Made by a program: the position numbers and the translations under genes. Shown piece by piece: positions 45,398-57,058 of a stretch of 64,000 nucleotides of DNA; position 1 is the first letter of the stretch; the number at the start of each line of letters is the position of its first letter. The stretch is from assembly GCA_932521025.1 (NCBI GenBank), contig OW051473.1, forward strand, positions 1,922,001 to 1,986,000, read 5' to 3'. The DNA is from Oscheius onirici (Eukaryota; Nematoda; Chromadorea; Rhabditida; Rhabditidae). The notes under the pieces were generated by a model that was not told the origin of the DNA, made no database searches, and saw only the letters and a list, made by a program, of their open reading frames with translations.

Positions 45398-46225
45398 ATG
45401 CCTCGTGCCAATGGATTCTCTCCTCGCAATCTCTTTCCACAAACTTCATTCCGGAAGGTCAGTTTTGTTTTTTGCCCCTTTTACCGCGAGTTACAGCTTA
45501 AACCATCGAGTGGAAGACAAGATGCTCCGAACAGTGCTCAAAACTCTTCGAGTCCTCTTCTCAATCCGGGATTACTGACTCAGTATTCAGAAGATGAGCT
45601 CCAAGAGTATCGGCAAGTCTTTAATATGTTCGACTTTGGTCAGTTTCCTTGCAAGATTTTTTGTATAACACCTGTAACAGACAGAAGCGGAGCAATCGCT
45701 CTAGATGAGCTCGAAGCAGCCACCAAGCACCTCGGGTTGCAACTCACAAAGGACGAGCTGCTGAAAATTATTGATGAAGTTGATCAGGTTTTTTTGCCCC
45801 TCAGAAAAAGAGTAATATAAGCGTTTCAGCGTGGAAATCACGAAATTGATTTCGATGAATTCTGTGTTGTCATGCGACGTCTAACCATGCAGAAGAAGAG
45901 TTTCAACGAACTTGTGAAAGACTTTGTCACCAAGTGTTTCACCGTTTTCGACCGATCCGAATCGGGCGTCGTTTCAAAGAAGGACTTCTTTCATATCCTC
46001 AGAGAAGTTGGAGACATTACCGATTCAACCGTCGTTGAAGAAATCTTTAACGAAGTATAGTTTTATGCCCCCTCGAAGTTAACGTTGTTTAGGCTGACGT
46101 CGATGGCAACGGACTCATCGACTTTGAAGAGTACTTTGGTATATCTAGATCCAGTTAAAGCAGTTTTTAGGTTCACAGCAATGGTTCAGAACTACATGCA
46201 CGAAGACGATTTCGAATCTACTTGA
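45398..46225 (+). CDS. calmodulin-like calcium-binding protein (cal family)
   Basis: Six exons (45398-45457, 45497-45638, 45681-45787, 45830-46054, 46093-46138, 46179-46225) encode 208 residues. A 60-residue Ser/Pro/Asn-rich extension precedes four EF-hands. Loop 1 is DFDRSGAIALDE, loop 2 DQRGNHEIDFDE, loop 3 DRSESGVVSKKD and loop 4 DVDGNGLIDFEE. Loops 1 and 4 have canonical ligands. Loop 2 is altered at ligand positions (Arg and His). Loop 3 has Lys at the residue before the last ligand and Asp instead of Glu at the last position, so affinity may be low. It matches nematode calmodulin-like (CAL) proteins more than calmodulin because of the N-terminal extension. A TTTTTCAG acceptor is 4 nt before the ATG. 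Confidence 0.9.
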
Positions 46226-46377
46226 ATGGATTGCAGCATCCCAGAATAAACTGTTCCTCTTCCAACCAGCTAATCCGTTTCGTCATGTAGCAAACTAGAA
46301 AACTGATAGTGACGCTTGCTTACAATGAATTGTCAGCTGCTTTTCTTGTCAGTTCAAAGCCATTTTCCGCAACTTCC

Positions 46378-47575
46378 ATGTTCTTCAGACTACTGCTCGT
46401 AGTTCCGCTCGTTTTAGCCACATGTCCACAGGGAACTCTTTACGAAAGTGTCTATAATAAGTAAGAGTACTATCAGCAACTAATTCTCTTCTTTATCAGA
46501 TGCTACAAATATTTCAATGAGTCTGTCCCCTTTATTGTAGCTGAACAACGCTGTGAAACTTTCGGTGCACAGCTGGTTGTCCTCCAGAATGCTTTTGAAA
46601 ATTCGTACGTGTCAGGTGTGGCTTTAGTTTTTCTGTAACTACCTCAAAATAGGGGTTGTGGCGGGAAATTCAGCTCCAGCTGCCTATTGGATAGGTGCCA
46701 ATCTCTTGTTGTCCGCCAAATGGACATACACCACAGGAGATATTGCGACGTACACTAATTGGGCACCTGGTCAGCCACAGGATCCCAGTATCTATCAGTG
46801 TGCCTCCGTGAAAAATGTCAATAATCTCTGGTTGTGAGTCTTAAACCAGATTCTAGATCAAACGCATTGTTTAGAAAAGAGCAATGTTCAGCACAAAGAC
46901 CTTTTGTTTGTTCCTTAAGTGCCGATGCTGCTCCATCAACTAACATACCCATAACATGTCCAACTTCGGCTCCCACTGGCTGTTCCAGTATGTGAATAGA
47001 ATCAATCAACTGAACTTTATTCAGTTAATACGGCCTGTAGTCCCGGGTACAGTCTCCTACTGAGCAACTGTAAATGTTACAAGTTTGTGAAAGACGAACG
47101 CTATTATATAGACGCTGAAATGTACTGTAATCAAGACTCTGGAAGTCTTGCTAAAATTGAAAGCCAAGACACTAACGATTTCCTCTTTTCGTTGACCGGC
47201 GAACATGGCTGTGAAAACGGATGCCCATGGTTCGGCTTGGAATGTTTTACACCAAACAATTGTACCTGGACAGACGGGAAACCTCTCTCCTTATTACCCG
47301 GATCTGGATACAGCAATTTTGCTCTTGGTAAGTAAAATTGTGTAAAAAATACATTGCGGTAGAGCCTTTAAATTTTTGTCAGGAACTTTTTTTTTTCAGG
47401 TCAGCCCAGTCAAACGACCTACCCTGGCATTTTCATGTATCTAACATCCGAACTTGCTGGAAAGTGGTCGTCGTGGAAGTACTATACAGAAGCTCAATTT
47501 TTCTGTCAAAAAGGCGTGTTTTTCGTAATATAGCAATTACTCCCATTTCAGATCCCTCAAGTATTCAGAAACTGA
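46378..47575 (+). CDS. secreted C-type lectin with two CTLDs
   Basis: Seven exons (46378-46460, 46500-46615, 46653-46833, 46875-46987, 47025-47327, 47400-47515, 47552-47575) encode 311 residues. Signal peptide MFFRLLLVVPLVLA, then domain 1 (CYKYFNESVPFIVAEQRCET, AAYWIGANLLLSAKWTYTTG, TNWAPGQPQ, then EQCSAQRPFVC) and domain 2 (CYKFVKDERYYIDAEMYCNQ, LAKIESQDTNDFL, GLECF). The classical sugar-binding triplets EPN/QPD and WND are not clearly present, so calcium-dependent sugar binding is doubtful. The final intron uses GT at 47516; an alternative GC donor two bases earlier would give a longer basic tail ending at 47631. Nematode CLEC proteins are often intestinal and immune-induced. Confidence 0.85.
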
Positions 47576-48651
47576 AACAAGAAGCTGTCAGAATGAAGCA
47601 AGCCAACAAATTTCGGCGGCACAACAAATAAAGTTTGAAAAGTCTAGCCTTACAACTTTATTCTATTCCACCAATGCTTGTGAAAAATGGCAGCAAAATT
47701 CACAACACCCATTATGATGTTTGAATGATATTAATAACCACAAAATCATTTTGGGAATAAATACATGATCTGTCTGTATTCCTGTATTCGTTATGCTTCT
47801 CATGGTCTTGATATTTTTTATTTTACAGTATGAATATGTTGCCTTGGCAAATGCGGTAAACTCAAATTGTTTTCCTTTACATGGTTGAACCAGGAACTGG
47901 TTAGCCAAGTGGGAAAATATTACCTAATTCATTTGTGAAAACCATGGTTTCATATCCTTCTAAATCGGGAACTCAGAAGGGGAAATGAGACGCTTTCTTT
48001 CTGGAGAAACAAACGTAGGTGGACTGGTACACAAAACTTTCAGAAGGTTGGCATCATCCGCCCTCAAATGTTCAACACCGCTTCTGTTGCATCGTAGACT
48101 CGAATTTGATTCTAAAATCTGAACATGGAATTGAGATCATTTTTCTGCTTGACTGGAGATGAATTTTAGCCTTTTCTTTTCGGTCTCATTATTTCAAAGC
48201 AATGGAAAAATATTGAACCACGAGAGCTTCCCGGTGATCAAACAGAGAGGAAGCAAACATCTTGAGATACAATAACAGTGGCTGTCGTTGTTATGGGACA
48301 CAGAGCTATTTAGAGAGTGATTCAGAGAGCAAAATAGCAACATTGAGACTAATAATGCTCAGTTTCTGTGTTTCTTATCAGCTCATTGGGGAGACGACTG
48401 GCTCCTATGCGGATTCTCTGCTGACTAATAATTATTGTGGCTAGTATTTAAGATATATAAGTTAATAGATCGGCTGCCGACAATTTCGATCGTATTCAAA
48501 TTTGCCACGAATGCTAAGAAACATGCCCGAGAGCGTAGAAAGAAGTTTCTAACAAAGTTCATTATGCTCCCAAAATTAGCGTTATAATAATTTTGTTATC
48601 GACAAAGTATTAACATTAAACCATTCTTTTCACTTTCACAATAAAAATTCT
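47576..48651. other. no gene recognised
   Basis: About 1.1 kb between the lectin and astacin pseudogene A; AT-rich, nothing supported. Confidence 0.5.
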
Positions 48652-50884
48652 TTATTCAAGAGTTTTTCTGCATCCAGAAGTTTTTGTAGGCTTGGTAGAA
48701 ACTGGAGCTTCTTTCGGAAATCCGGTTGCAATCTGATGAGATTTTCCAGGGCTTGCAGTAAGTACTTTACTAGATGTTGTAATTTGAACTAATTTTGGTG
48801 GTCTCGTTGTAATTGCAGCTTTTGACGTAGTCGTCGTTATTTTGCATTTTGCAGGCGAAGTAGGTTCATTCGTAATTGAAACTGACTTTGACGGTCTTGT
48901 GGTATCAGTCGGACTTGTCGTTGACATTGGGACTTCTTTACCAGTGTACCACGTAAACGACGACGGGCGCTGGTCGTAGTTGAAACATAAGTGGAAGAGG
49001 TACTTTCATCAACACAGTCTTCTTCAGTAGTCGTGGACGGAGTGAAAGTGGACGTTGAGGTAGATGTTGAACTCGAGGAAACAGTGTCAGTTGCAAAAGA
49101 AGTTGTGCTTATAGTAGGCTTTTCAGAAGAAGGAGTTGTCGTATAACTAGTTGTTGATGTTGTACTTGTTGTAGGAGTCGTAAAAATCTCGGTTGTAGGA
49201 GTTGTGGAAGCAGTGGTACAGACGGTCGTTTGATCTGTTGTGGTGCTTGTAGTAGTCGTAGAAGTTGACGTGCTGGTTGGAGTTGTGCTCGTTGAAGTTG
49301 TTGTGGAGAATGTCGTCGTTGGTGCTGCTGTTGACACAGAATCGTCTTGTACATAGCGATACTCTACTGTCGGCGGCCATTGTTTACTAGATGTTGCTGT
49401 AATTGGTAGTGGATTAACTTCAGAGATGTATGTAACATTCATCTGATCGGTACGGTAGCAAATTCTAAAAACGATTAGTTTAAAAAAGTTTTGCAATACC
49501 GTGCTGCGTTTTGCATTGGATCCCTTTTTATTTTGAGCAGTAGGCCAGCAAAAAGACAATCACTTCTGCGCGATGAAAATGTATTGCACCAATTCCTATC
49601 GCAGCGATCTTCGCCAATCCATCGTGTTTGAATTTTTCCACCCCTTGGCGCCTATAAATACTTTGATAGTGTACTAATTCTTTCACATACGTGTATCCAG
49701 TAATTGCATTTGCCCATCGAAGTCAGATTAATAGAAAAGTTTTGCCATTCTGTTGTGGCTTGAATCTCTTCTCCACACCCACTGGGCTAAACAACCATTA
49801 TATCTACAGTTTTTGCTACTCGTTGATTGCACAAATCCCCGCCATATCCTGCTGGGCATATGCACTGTCCGCAGTTGTTGGGGTTAGGAAAGCCACCGTT
49901 GACGCAGTTATTTGCGGCACATTTTTCTAAAGAAAAAGTTCATACTGTCAGAGGACAACCAACCAGAGCACTTGTAATGTTGATTAAGCTGGTACCAATC
50001 AAGAAAAGTCATTTCGACCAAGCCGACAACTGTTCGATTGTACAGCTGATCTTTTACACGAAACGATAATCCCTGATTGCTAAACGTTAATAACTCGTAC
50101 TAAAATAAAATATAGCAACGTTTCTGGCGGATAATGAAGAATGCTTTCATAGTTATATGGACCGTAGTTCACAGTGTTAGATTCAGAGAGTGCATCCTAA
50201 ACAGACAGCTATTTGCAAAAAAGTATTCAAAACTACTTCGGCTTTATTTGTGAGTAACACCTCGAGATATTGGTCCCGATCAGATCTCGCCTGTGTATGT
50301 GGAAATTCAAGAGAATGCATCACTATCTGGAAACATGTGTTTTTAGTAAATTTTGTGAAACAAAAGACGCGAAAAAATGAAAAGTAACAAATAACCAACT
50401 ATCTATACAACCTTGTTTCAATTTCATAGTTCCAGACGTACCGAGAGCACCAAGCTGTGCAAAACACGTTCCCTTAGCATCATCTGGTCTTTTAACAATC
50501 TGAAACGTATTTCACTCATTGTAAGCACTGTAAAAATACCCTCAGTCGAAGATCAGCCGTCGAGTCTTCGATAAACCGAACACATGATTTTGCTTCAAGG
50601 GCATCGAAAGCTGTTCTAATGGCCGCTCGGTCCATTGTGGCTAGAGCAGAGTAATAAACACGGAAATCGACTTACTGTAATCGGGATCAAAATAATAGTG
50701 GACTATTCCATTGGGCCATCTTGCATACTCGCCTGGTAACCAAGCTTGCCGCTTGCCTCTGAGGACGCCGTTATTTTCCGTGATGAAAAGGTTACGAGAC
50801 ACCAGTCGATTCTCTGTTACAGGTGTTCGACTTGCCAGCAGAACAGTGGTTGAGACCACCAACAGAAAGAAGAGGGTGGTACAT
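48652..50884 (-). pseudogene. astacin metalloprotease copy A (NAS type), decayed
   Basis: The order of domains is propeptide with RGKRQ furin site, catalytic start RWPNGIVHYYFDPDY, the IRTAFDALEAKSCVRFIED segment, AQLGALGTSG, HSLEFPHTQARSDRDQYLEV, NYGPYNYESILHY, EGF-like [10 protein letters not shown] with [15 protein letters not shown]-like GCGEEIQATTEWQNFSINLT with CNYWIHAPRGGKI, and a Thr-rich mucin-like tail (49390-48652). Lesions: the signal-peptide ATG (50884) needs a 1-nt shift to reach the propeptide frame. The zinc motif HExxH is QIVMH, so the catalytic Glu and first His are missing, and the following Gly is Glu. No legal intron joins the Met-turn exon to the next part, and the Thr-rich tail changes frame near 48930. 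The peptidase cannot be active. Confidence 0.75.
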
Positions 50885-51464
50885 GTCGTAAAGACATGTA
50901 TCTCGCCAGCATTTTATACCGAAAAAGCAATTCTGTAGGTGGACACCCACAATAAGTCGATACTTTCATCAACACACACAATTAAAATTTGCAGTCAATT
51001 GCGCAACAATTGAAACTCCGCGGTCAAATAAGTGATCATGTATGTTGTGTTACTACATACAGGATTGATACATAAAATTGAAGCGATCTCAGTATCTTTT
51101 TAAAGTGCAATGGTGTCTGTGGCTGACTCTGTTTGTTTGTCCGTGGCCACGAAATTTTGTTGTATTGTATAAACAGCGGAATTTGTCCGGCCATATGATC
51201 AGAATACCGCTCAAAATGACTAAAAGCAAATAAAAAAGATGATAGGGCACGTGAGCGTCTCTTTCGCCTTTCCTTATTCAAAACGACACTTTTAATACGT
51301 CAAAACAACAAGTGAAAAATGAAACATCCATTATATTAAAGAAAATTGCAGCGTAGCTGCGTGCCCGGGCTCGCCATTCTTGTAAGGTTCAAATGATCTA
51401 TTTTAAATTGCCCTTTGTAACGGACGGCGTTGCCAAGTAGCGTCCAAAAGGAACGGGCTAGGGC
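50885..51464. other. spacer between astacin copies, first part
   Basis: Upstream flank of astacin copy A; a TATAAAA-like box lies just before its former start. Nothing else is seen. Confidence 0.5.
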
Positions 51465-51537
51465 GGGCCGATTGCACAGTGGTAGAACAGTTGAGTTGCA
51501 ATGAGACAGATCCCGGGTTGGAGTCCCGGATGGTCCA
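51465..51537 (+). pseudogene. tRNA-Cys-like pseudogene
   Basis: This 73-nt segment folds roughly like a tRNA: GGGCCGA pairs imperfectly with TGGTCC, the D arm is GCACAGTGGTAGAAC, the anticodon region TTGCAAT contains GCA, and the T arm is CCCGGGTTGGAGTCCCGG with TTG in place of the invariant TTC. It resembles tRNA-Cys(GCA). The B-box mutation and weak stems point to a pseudogene or a tRNA-derived repeat. Confidence 0.6.
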
Positions 51538-52162
51538 ATGGTTTTCTTCCTTTACCTCTGTGTCGAGTACGTTACATCTCGCACATCTGTATGCCTTTTG
51601 TCTGTGGCTGGATTCTATTCCGTTTCAAAAAAGTTATCCAAAAAATAAGGTAGTTTTCACGCTGTGCCCGATTATGCTAAACTATGTTCAATTTTCCACC
51701 CCAGGCGCTACAGGGGGGTTTTCGGTAATAAAAAGAATAGTGATCAATGAGATTTCTCTAGGGTTATCAATCATGCTGAATCCGAATATGGTAAAATCAT
51801 ACTCAACTCTGTACCTACTATTTATCTGATACGTGGTCAAGCGCCCTGATATGGAATCAGCCCTAAGTGCCTCGAAGTGGTCTTTGCTTAGGAAATCAAG
51901 AAATGGTAAGGTCCCACGTTATCTAGGGCAGAAAACAAGAAGTTGTTGACAAAACTAAGTAATGCAGCCCCGACCGGGCCATTTTACGAAAGACCTCTCC
52001 TCGTTTGAAAAGTCTCGAATCCAAAGATTTAAAACTACGCGCAAAACATGCTTAGCATGATTTGAATTGTTTTTGATACAAACATTTGATCATTGAAATG
52101 CTTTATTTCATTTTCAAAATCAATCGTTCGTTATCCACGAGTTTTTTTTGCAAACCGCCTTT
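51538..52162. other. spacer between astacin copies, second part
   Basis: No gene is seen; unremarkable AT-rich sequence. Confidence 0.5.
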
Positions 52163-54074
52163 TTAATAGGTTTTTTCTATTGTCGGCATGTACCAATGAA
52201 AATGGTCCGCAATAAAAGTTGTAACGATCGGCACCTTATTTCCTTGTGAAGTATATGTGGTATTCATTTGGTTGGTTGTGCAGCAAACGCTAAAATTCTT
52301 ATTTTGTGAAAATATGTGTTGTGTACCGTGCTGCGTTTTCCATTGAGTCTGTCTTAAGCTTCAATTGCAGGAAAATTGTAAGTCATTGGGTAGCAAGTTC
52401 TACCACCAGTAGTTTTTATACAGTCAGCCCGATCAGTCCATCTCACTTGAACTTTTCCATTTTCCGGAGCCTAAAAATGTAAGAGTATATTAATGTCTAC
52501 TCACATGTATCCAGTAGTTACAAGTAGAACCGTTAACAGTCATATTTATCAAATAACTTTGCCAATCAGTAGTCGCCTGTAGTTCTTTTCCACATCCTGC
52601 TGGCTAGACGGACCATTATGTTTAGTCATTATTTCCTTACCCGTTGATCGCACAAAGTACTGCCGTACCCTGTTGGGCATATGCACTGTTCACAGTTGTT
52701 GGGGTTACGAACGCAGCAGGACATTTATCTAAAGAACACAAAAGTTAATACAGACTTTGATATATCAACCAGAGCACTTGTAATGTTGGTTCAGCTGGTA
52801 CCAATCGAGAAAACTCATTTTACGTATCCCGATAATAGTTCGATTGTAGACTTGATCCCTTGGACGATAAATACTGAAAAACACTGACAGCATCACGAAA
52901 ATCTAAAACTGTAGTTCTGGGTAATGAAGAACGCTTTCATAGTCATATGGTCCGTAGTTCACTGTGTCAGATGCAGACTCTGCATCCTAAAAATATACTT
53001 ATTTGCATAATTTAAAAAAAACACCTCCATTTCGTTCGGTCGTAAGACTTCGAGATATTTATCTCGATCAGATTTTACTTGTGTGTGACGAAATCCGAGA
53101 GAATGTAATACCTCATGATGGACAGTTGCCATCTAGAATGCTCTTTGCGGTTCTGGCAAAATGATTTTTTTGTAAATGTGCTCAGCCGCCTTATAGATTG
53201 AACGGTTCAGCCTGGCTCTTTTCAGACCGAGAGACTTTTAAGACTTTTGTATCGTAGTCTTTTCATCACGACATGTTTCTAGAAAAAGTTTTTTTTTCTT
53301 CAAATTTTTGTTTTTCAACATTTCACCGCGCAAATTTTGACCAAAAAACTGAGTAATTTTTGGTTAAAAACAAGTATAAATCGAAAAAAATTTGCATGAA
53401 ACTCCTAAAAAAGTGAAATAATGATTGTGGGGTCAAATTTGTGACGGTAACCACGGAAGATCGTGGCGGATTGCGTCTACCCGTCTACCCATAATGAGAC
53501 TGTTCCTTTAAGAAGCTAAACCTTTTGCTAAATTAATACTAACACCTGGGAAAATATGAACCGCGAAAGTTAATTTTGTTAAAGAAAAATAGACTAACGT
53601 ACAGAAGTTGCACAGTGTGAACTCAACTTTAGAGCACCAGCACCAACGCCAACTCCTGCAGAGCATCTTATGTTAGAACTTATTTTTTACAATCTGAAAC
53701 GAATATTGGACGCCAGAGATGGTCCTAAAATACCTCCAATCGTGGCCTTGCTTCAGCGTTTTCCACAAATCGAACACAAGATTTTTCTTCCAAGGCATCG
53801 AAAGCTGTTCGTATATTCACTCGATCAGTTGAAGCTGAAATGTGAAAACATATTTATGTAGTCACTTACTATAAGCGGAATCAAAGTAGTAATGGACAAT
53901 TCCATTGGGCCATCTTCTCGACTCCTCCGATACGGCTTGCCGCTTGCCTCTGAGTACTATGTCACTTTCTTTGGCGACAAAACTTGAAGATACAAGCTGA
54001 TCATCTACAGCTCCATATGGTCGGCTAGCCGAAAGAAGTGTGGCCGAGGCCACAAGTAGAAGCAGGTGGAACAT
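52163..54074 (-). pseudogene. astacin metalloprotease copy B (NAS type), decayed
   Basis: The start ATG (54074) and signal peptide MFHLLLLVASATLLSA are good, followed by the RGKRQ furin site, RWPNGIVHYYFDSAY, and IRTAFDALEEKSCVRFVEN. The next exon starts IVKNK but hits TAA after six codons and is replaced by unrelated sequence. Beyond it, the zinc site is intact (HHEVLHSLGFRHTQ, then SDRDKYLEV), as is NYGPYDYESVLHY, but a TAG follows within 6 codons. The EGF-like module has lost its first part and changes frame; the CUB-like module (GCGKELQATTDWQSYLINMT) ends in a premature TAA and continues in another frame. Multiple independent lesions make it a pseudogene. It is the sister of copy A. Confidence 0.8.
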
Positions 54075-54536
54075 GTCGTGCAGACATTTAGCCTGCTTAC
54101 GTTTTATACCGTCAGAATCCAATCCTGTGAATGGAAACACATCGAGTCTAGTCACATGAATTTTAATAAAGAAGTCAATTGACTTTGTGCAACAATTGAG
54201 ACTGTTGGCATGGTCAGAGCAAACGCTGAACGTTCTTCGCATTAGAATAGTCTCATTTTTAGAAACAGCGTTGAAATCCGTGCCGCTAAAGAGTACGTGC
54301 ATTTTTCTAAATGTGAACCGCGCGATTATTTCATAGTGAGAAAAGAAGCAGTATTGAAACTCTGTCTAGCCCGTATCAGTTGCTTTTCTTGATATCACAT
54401 CATCTGAAACGCGTAGTGGTTGACATTTGGTTTTCTGCTAACAATAGCTCTATGTTCCCATACCATTTTGGCAGCAGACCTATTAAAGAAAAGGGTGGGT
54501 CAATTTATGAAAACAAAAAAAACTTAAAATTTTTAG
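54075..54536. other. no gene recognised
   Basis: Shared upstream region of astacin copy B and the receptor fragment; a TATAAAA-like box stands before the astacin start. Confidence 0.5.
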
Positions 54537-55187
54537 GCGTAAGCGCCAAAAGAAAATTGAGTTTTTCATCACAAACTTGGCGATTTTTCCTGGTTCGGTG
54601 TTTCGTTTAGCTCTGTATCTCCTTCAATTAAACAAGATCATCCTTCCAAACTATGTCCTCTGGGTCGATGTTATTATTTTAACGACTATATTCACTTGCA
54701 ATGTCGGAGTATCCATATCGTGCATCATTACTGTCAAAACTGTACCGAAAACCTCTTATTCGAACAACAACTTAAGAGTTTACAGGAAAATTGCTATCTC
54801 GCTCGTGTTATACGCTTTTCTGCCTCAAAAAGAGTAGGTTATTAGTTGGTGCAAACAGCTTTTGATGTCTTCATCTACTACCCGTTTAACCAGCTGGATC
54901 TGGCTCTTTGGAGAAGAGTGAGCTTCTTTCACGACTTTACAATGTTCATTTCGACAAACATGGTTGTAAGTACCCTTTAAAACAAAACAAGCTTTTTATA
55001 GTTTATCGCGCTTCTACAAAGAGCTCTGTGGATTGTCAACAGCGTCGCTCTGGTCTGGTTTTTAAAGAAACACCTTCTGGAGAAAGCCAAAAGTCGTCCC
55101 AGTTCCTGCAATAACCATCACTTCTCACTAACAAACACAATCTCACAATTTCAATATGTTCAATTTATATTCTCGTTCGTGTTGTAG
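54537..55187 (+). pseudogene. C-terminal fragment of a serpentine chemoreceptor
   Basis: After a TTTTTAG acceptor, an open exon reads KKIEFFITNLAIFPGSVFRL, then the helices YVLWVDVIILTTIFTCNVGV and IAISLVLYAFL, and ends at a TAG. A later segment continues in another phase (FDVFIYYPFNQLDLALWRR, then FTMFISTNM, then FIALLQRALWIVNSVALVWF). The junction between the two parts cannot be spliced in frame, and helices 1-4 are absent upstream. It is a receptor fragment of uncertain family (Srv/Sru/Srx type by loop style). Confidence 0.5.
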
Positions 55188-55456
55188 TTGCTTACCCTTA
55201 TAGTAAATACTTTTTTAGTCAACTAAGTAAGCGAAAACTCGAATAATACACAGCTGATTATCGATAAGGAACTGCTACGCGCTAATAGTAACCGGTACCT
55301 AGGCGCGCAAATGCAAGAGATGCCTCTGTCAACAACTGGTTCGGTATCCGTTTATCGTTACTTATATAAGCCGAATGCTGGGTTATGCAGAACAGAACAC
55401 ATTTCTCTCTTCTTTATCTACTTAAATAAACAAGCACTGTTCACTTTATTTCAGAC
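55188..55456. promoter_or_regulatory. upstream region of the collagen gene
   Basis: A TATATAAG box near 55362-55369, about 90 nt before the ATG, and a TTTCAG acceptor 3 nt before the ATG fit a strongly expressed, trans-spliced collagen promoter. Confidence 0.5.
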
Positions 55457-56574
55457 ATGCAGATCCATACGGCCACCTTTGTGGCCAGTGCTATGAGCGG
55501 TGTTGCCCTTATCTGTTGCCTTCTTTCGATGGCCCAGATCTACAACGACGTCCAGGATTTCTGGTCCGAGTTGGACGGCGAAATGGACTCTTTTAAGAGC
55601 AACACCGATCAGGTATATATTTTCAGTAACTTCCAGAAACCAAATTTTTAGATGTGGAAGGATCTCATGACTATTGGGGCTAGCAGAAAGAAGAGGGATG
55701 CCTACGCCGGATATCAAGCTACTCCTCGCGGTGACAACCCGACTGCTCCGGCTGCTAGCTCTCCTTCTGCCGTATTCGGACTTCCTCCTTCTGGTCCCGA
55801 GCCTTCTTCAGCCTGCCAATGTCATGCTCAGAACAAGTGTCACGCTGGACCTCCTGGACCTAAGGGTATGTTGTCCGAAAGATCTCAGTTATTGCTTTAG
55901 GTCTTCCTGGAATTCCTGGTCCTAACGGAATTCCCGGTCTTGACGGAAAGCATGGAGTTGACTCCCACGATGTCGAGCCTTCATCTCAGGATACCGGAAT
56001 GTGCTTCTACTGCGCTCCAGGAGCACCTGGTTCTCCTGGACCCATGGGACGCCCAGGAGCTCGTGGAATGGGTGGACCTAATGGACAAGAAGGAAGACCT
56101 GGCAAAGACGGACATCCAGGTATGTGCTTCACAAAGAACAATATAGGTATATTCAAAAATAGGTCACCCCGGCGAGATGGGAGCTCCCGGAAACCAAGGA
56201 AAGCAGGGAGGAGACGGTATTCCCGGAGAAAAGGGTACCGATGGCAGAAAGCCCATCGGACGCCCAGGACCCAAGGGACAGCGTGGAGAGAATGGAGATG
56301 AGGGACCAACTGGAGACGCTGGACATTCTGGACGCGTGGGACCCGCCGGACCTTCTGGACCCCCAGGAGGACCTGGAACTGCTGTATGTTGATTTCCGAT
56401 TCAAAAAAACAGCAGCTTTCAGGGACCTATCGGACTTGATGGGCCTGCTGGAGAGGAAGGAAAGGCTGGTCGTCCCGGACCAGACGGTGACTTTATTTGC
56501 AAATTTATATTTTATTTTCATTTGCAGCTGAATACTGTACATGCCCCCAGAGACGCGGACACAACGGTCGTTAG
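55457..56574 (+). CDS. cuticle collagen
   Basis: Six exons (55457-55612, 55652-55865, 55901-56119, 56163-56383, 56423-56486, 56528-56574) encode 306 residues. An N-terminal membrane/signal segment (ATFVASAMSGVALICCLLSM) is followed by a conserved nematode cuticle collagen block (MWKDLMTIG), a furin-type RKKRD cleavage site, a short Pro/Ser linker and Cys clusters (CQCHAQNKC, MCFYC, YCTCP). Between these lie Gly-X-Y blocks with typical interruptions (GPPGPKGLPGIPGPNGIPG and longer stretches to residue 290). The product is secreted by the hypodermis, trimerises, is crosslinked by the cysteines and forms part of the cuticle. Expression in such genes oscillates with moulting. Length and layout match the col family. 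Confidence 0.95.
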
Positions 56575-57058
56575 ATCAACAAAACCGATTGTTTCATTTC
56601 TAAATAAAGTTGTTTGTGCAATCTCAACGTTATAATGAGTAAGCAAGAAAGTACTTCTACACGAGGAGCAAAGGTTGCTACAGGTTATACACATAAATAG
56701 ATGGGAACATATCGAACAAATTAATTGCTCCGTTGTAAATCTTGTTAGTATATGTTTATCGGTCTCAGTGTTTGACAAATGGAGGTACAAAATTCTTGTA
56801 TTTTCCCGATACTTTCTTTTTAATACAAAAAGGGGCTATTTTTCGCTGATAAATATTTTCCGCATCAAGTTACTATAGCCACAACAGTACGCTTTCAGTG
56901 GATATGTCTACATTTTCTGTCAATGTACACCCATCGGTCAGAATAATTAACACCCTATAGCTACTCGCGTTTCTATTTTCAGAATGACTCTGTTACATTT
57001 TCACCTGTTTTCCGTCGTCAATTACTGAGAATCAGTTCCACGAGGGCTTCGTCGAGTC
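56575..57058. other. no gene recognised
   Basis: Spacer between the collagen and the next receptor gene. AATAAA at 56603 probably serves the collagen transcript. Confidence 0.55.

Noticed and set aside
49109..49380. Gln/Leu- and Asn/Tyr-rich minus-strand frames
   Set aside because: Shadows of the Thr-rich tail of astacin copy A.
56153..56542. 129-codon Ser-rich minus-strand frame
   Set aside because: Antisense shadow of collagen Gly-X-Y coding sequence.
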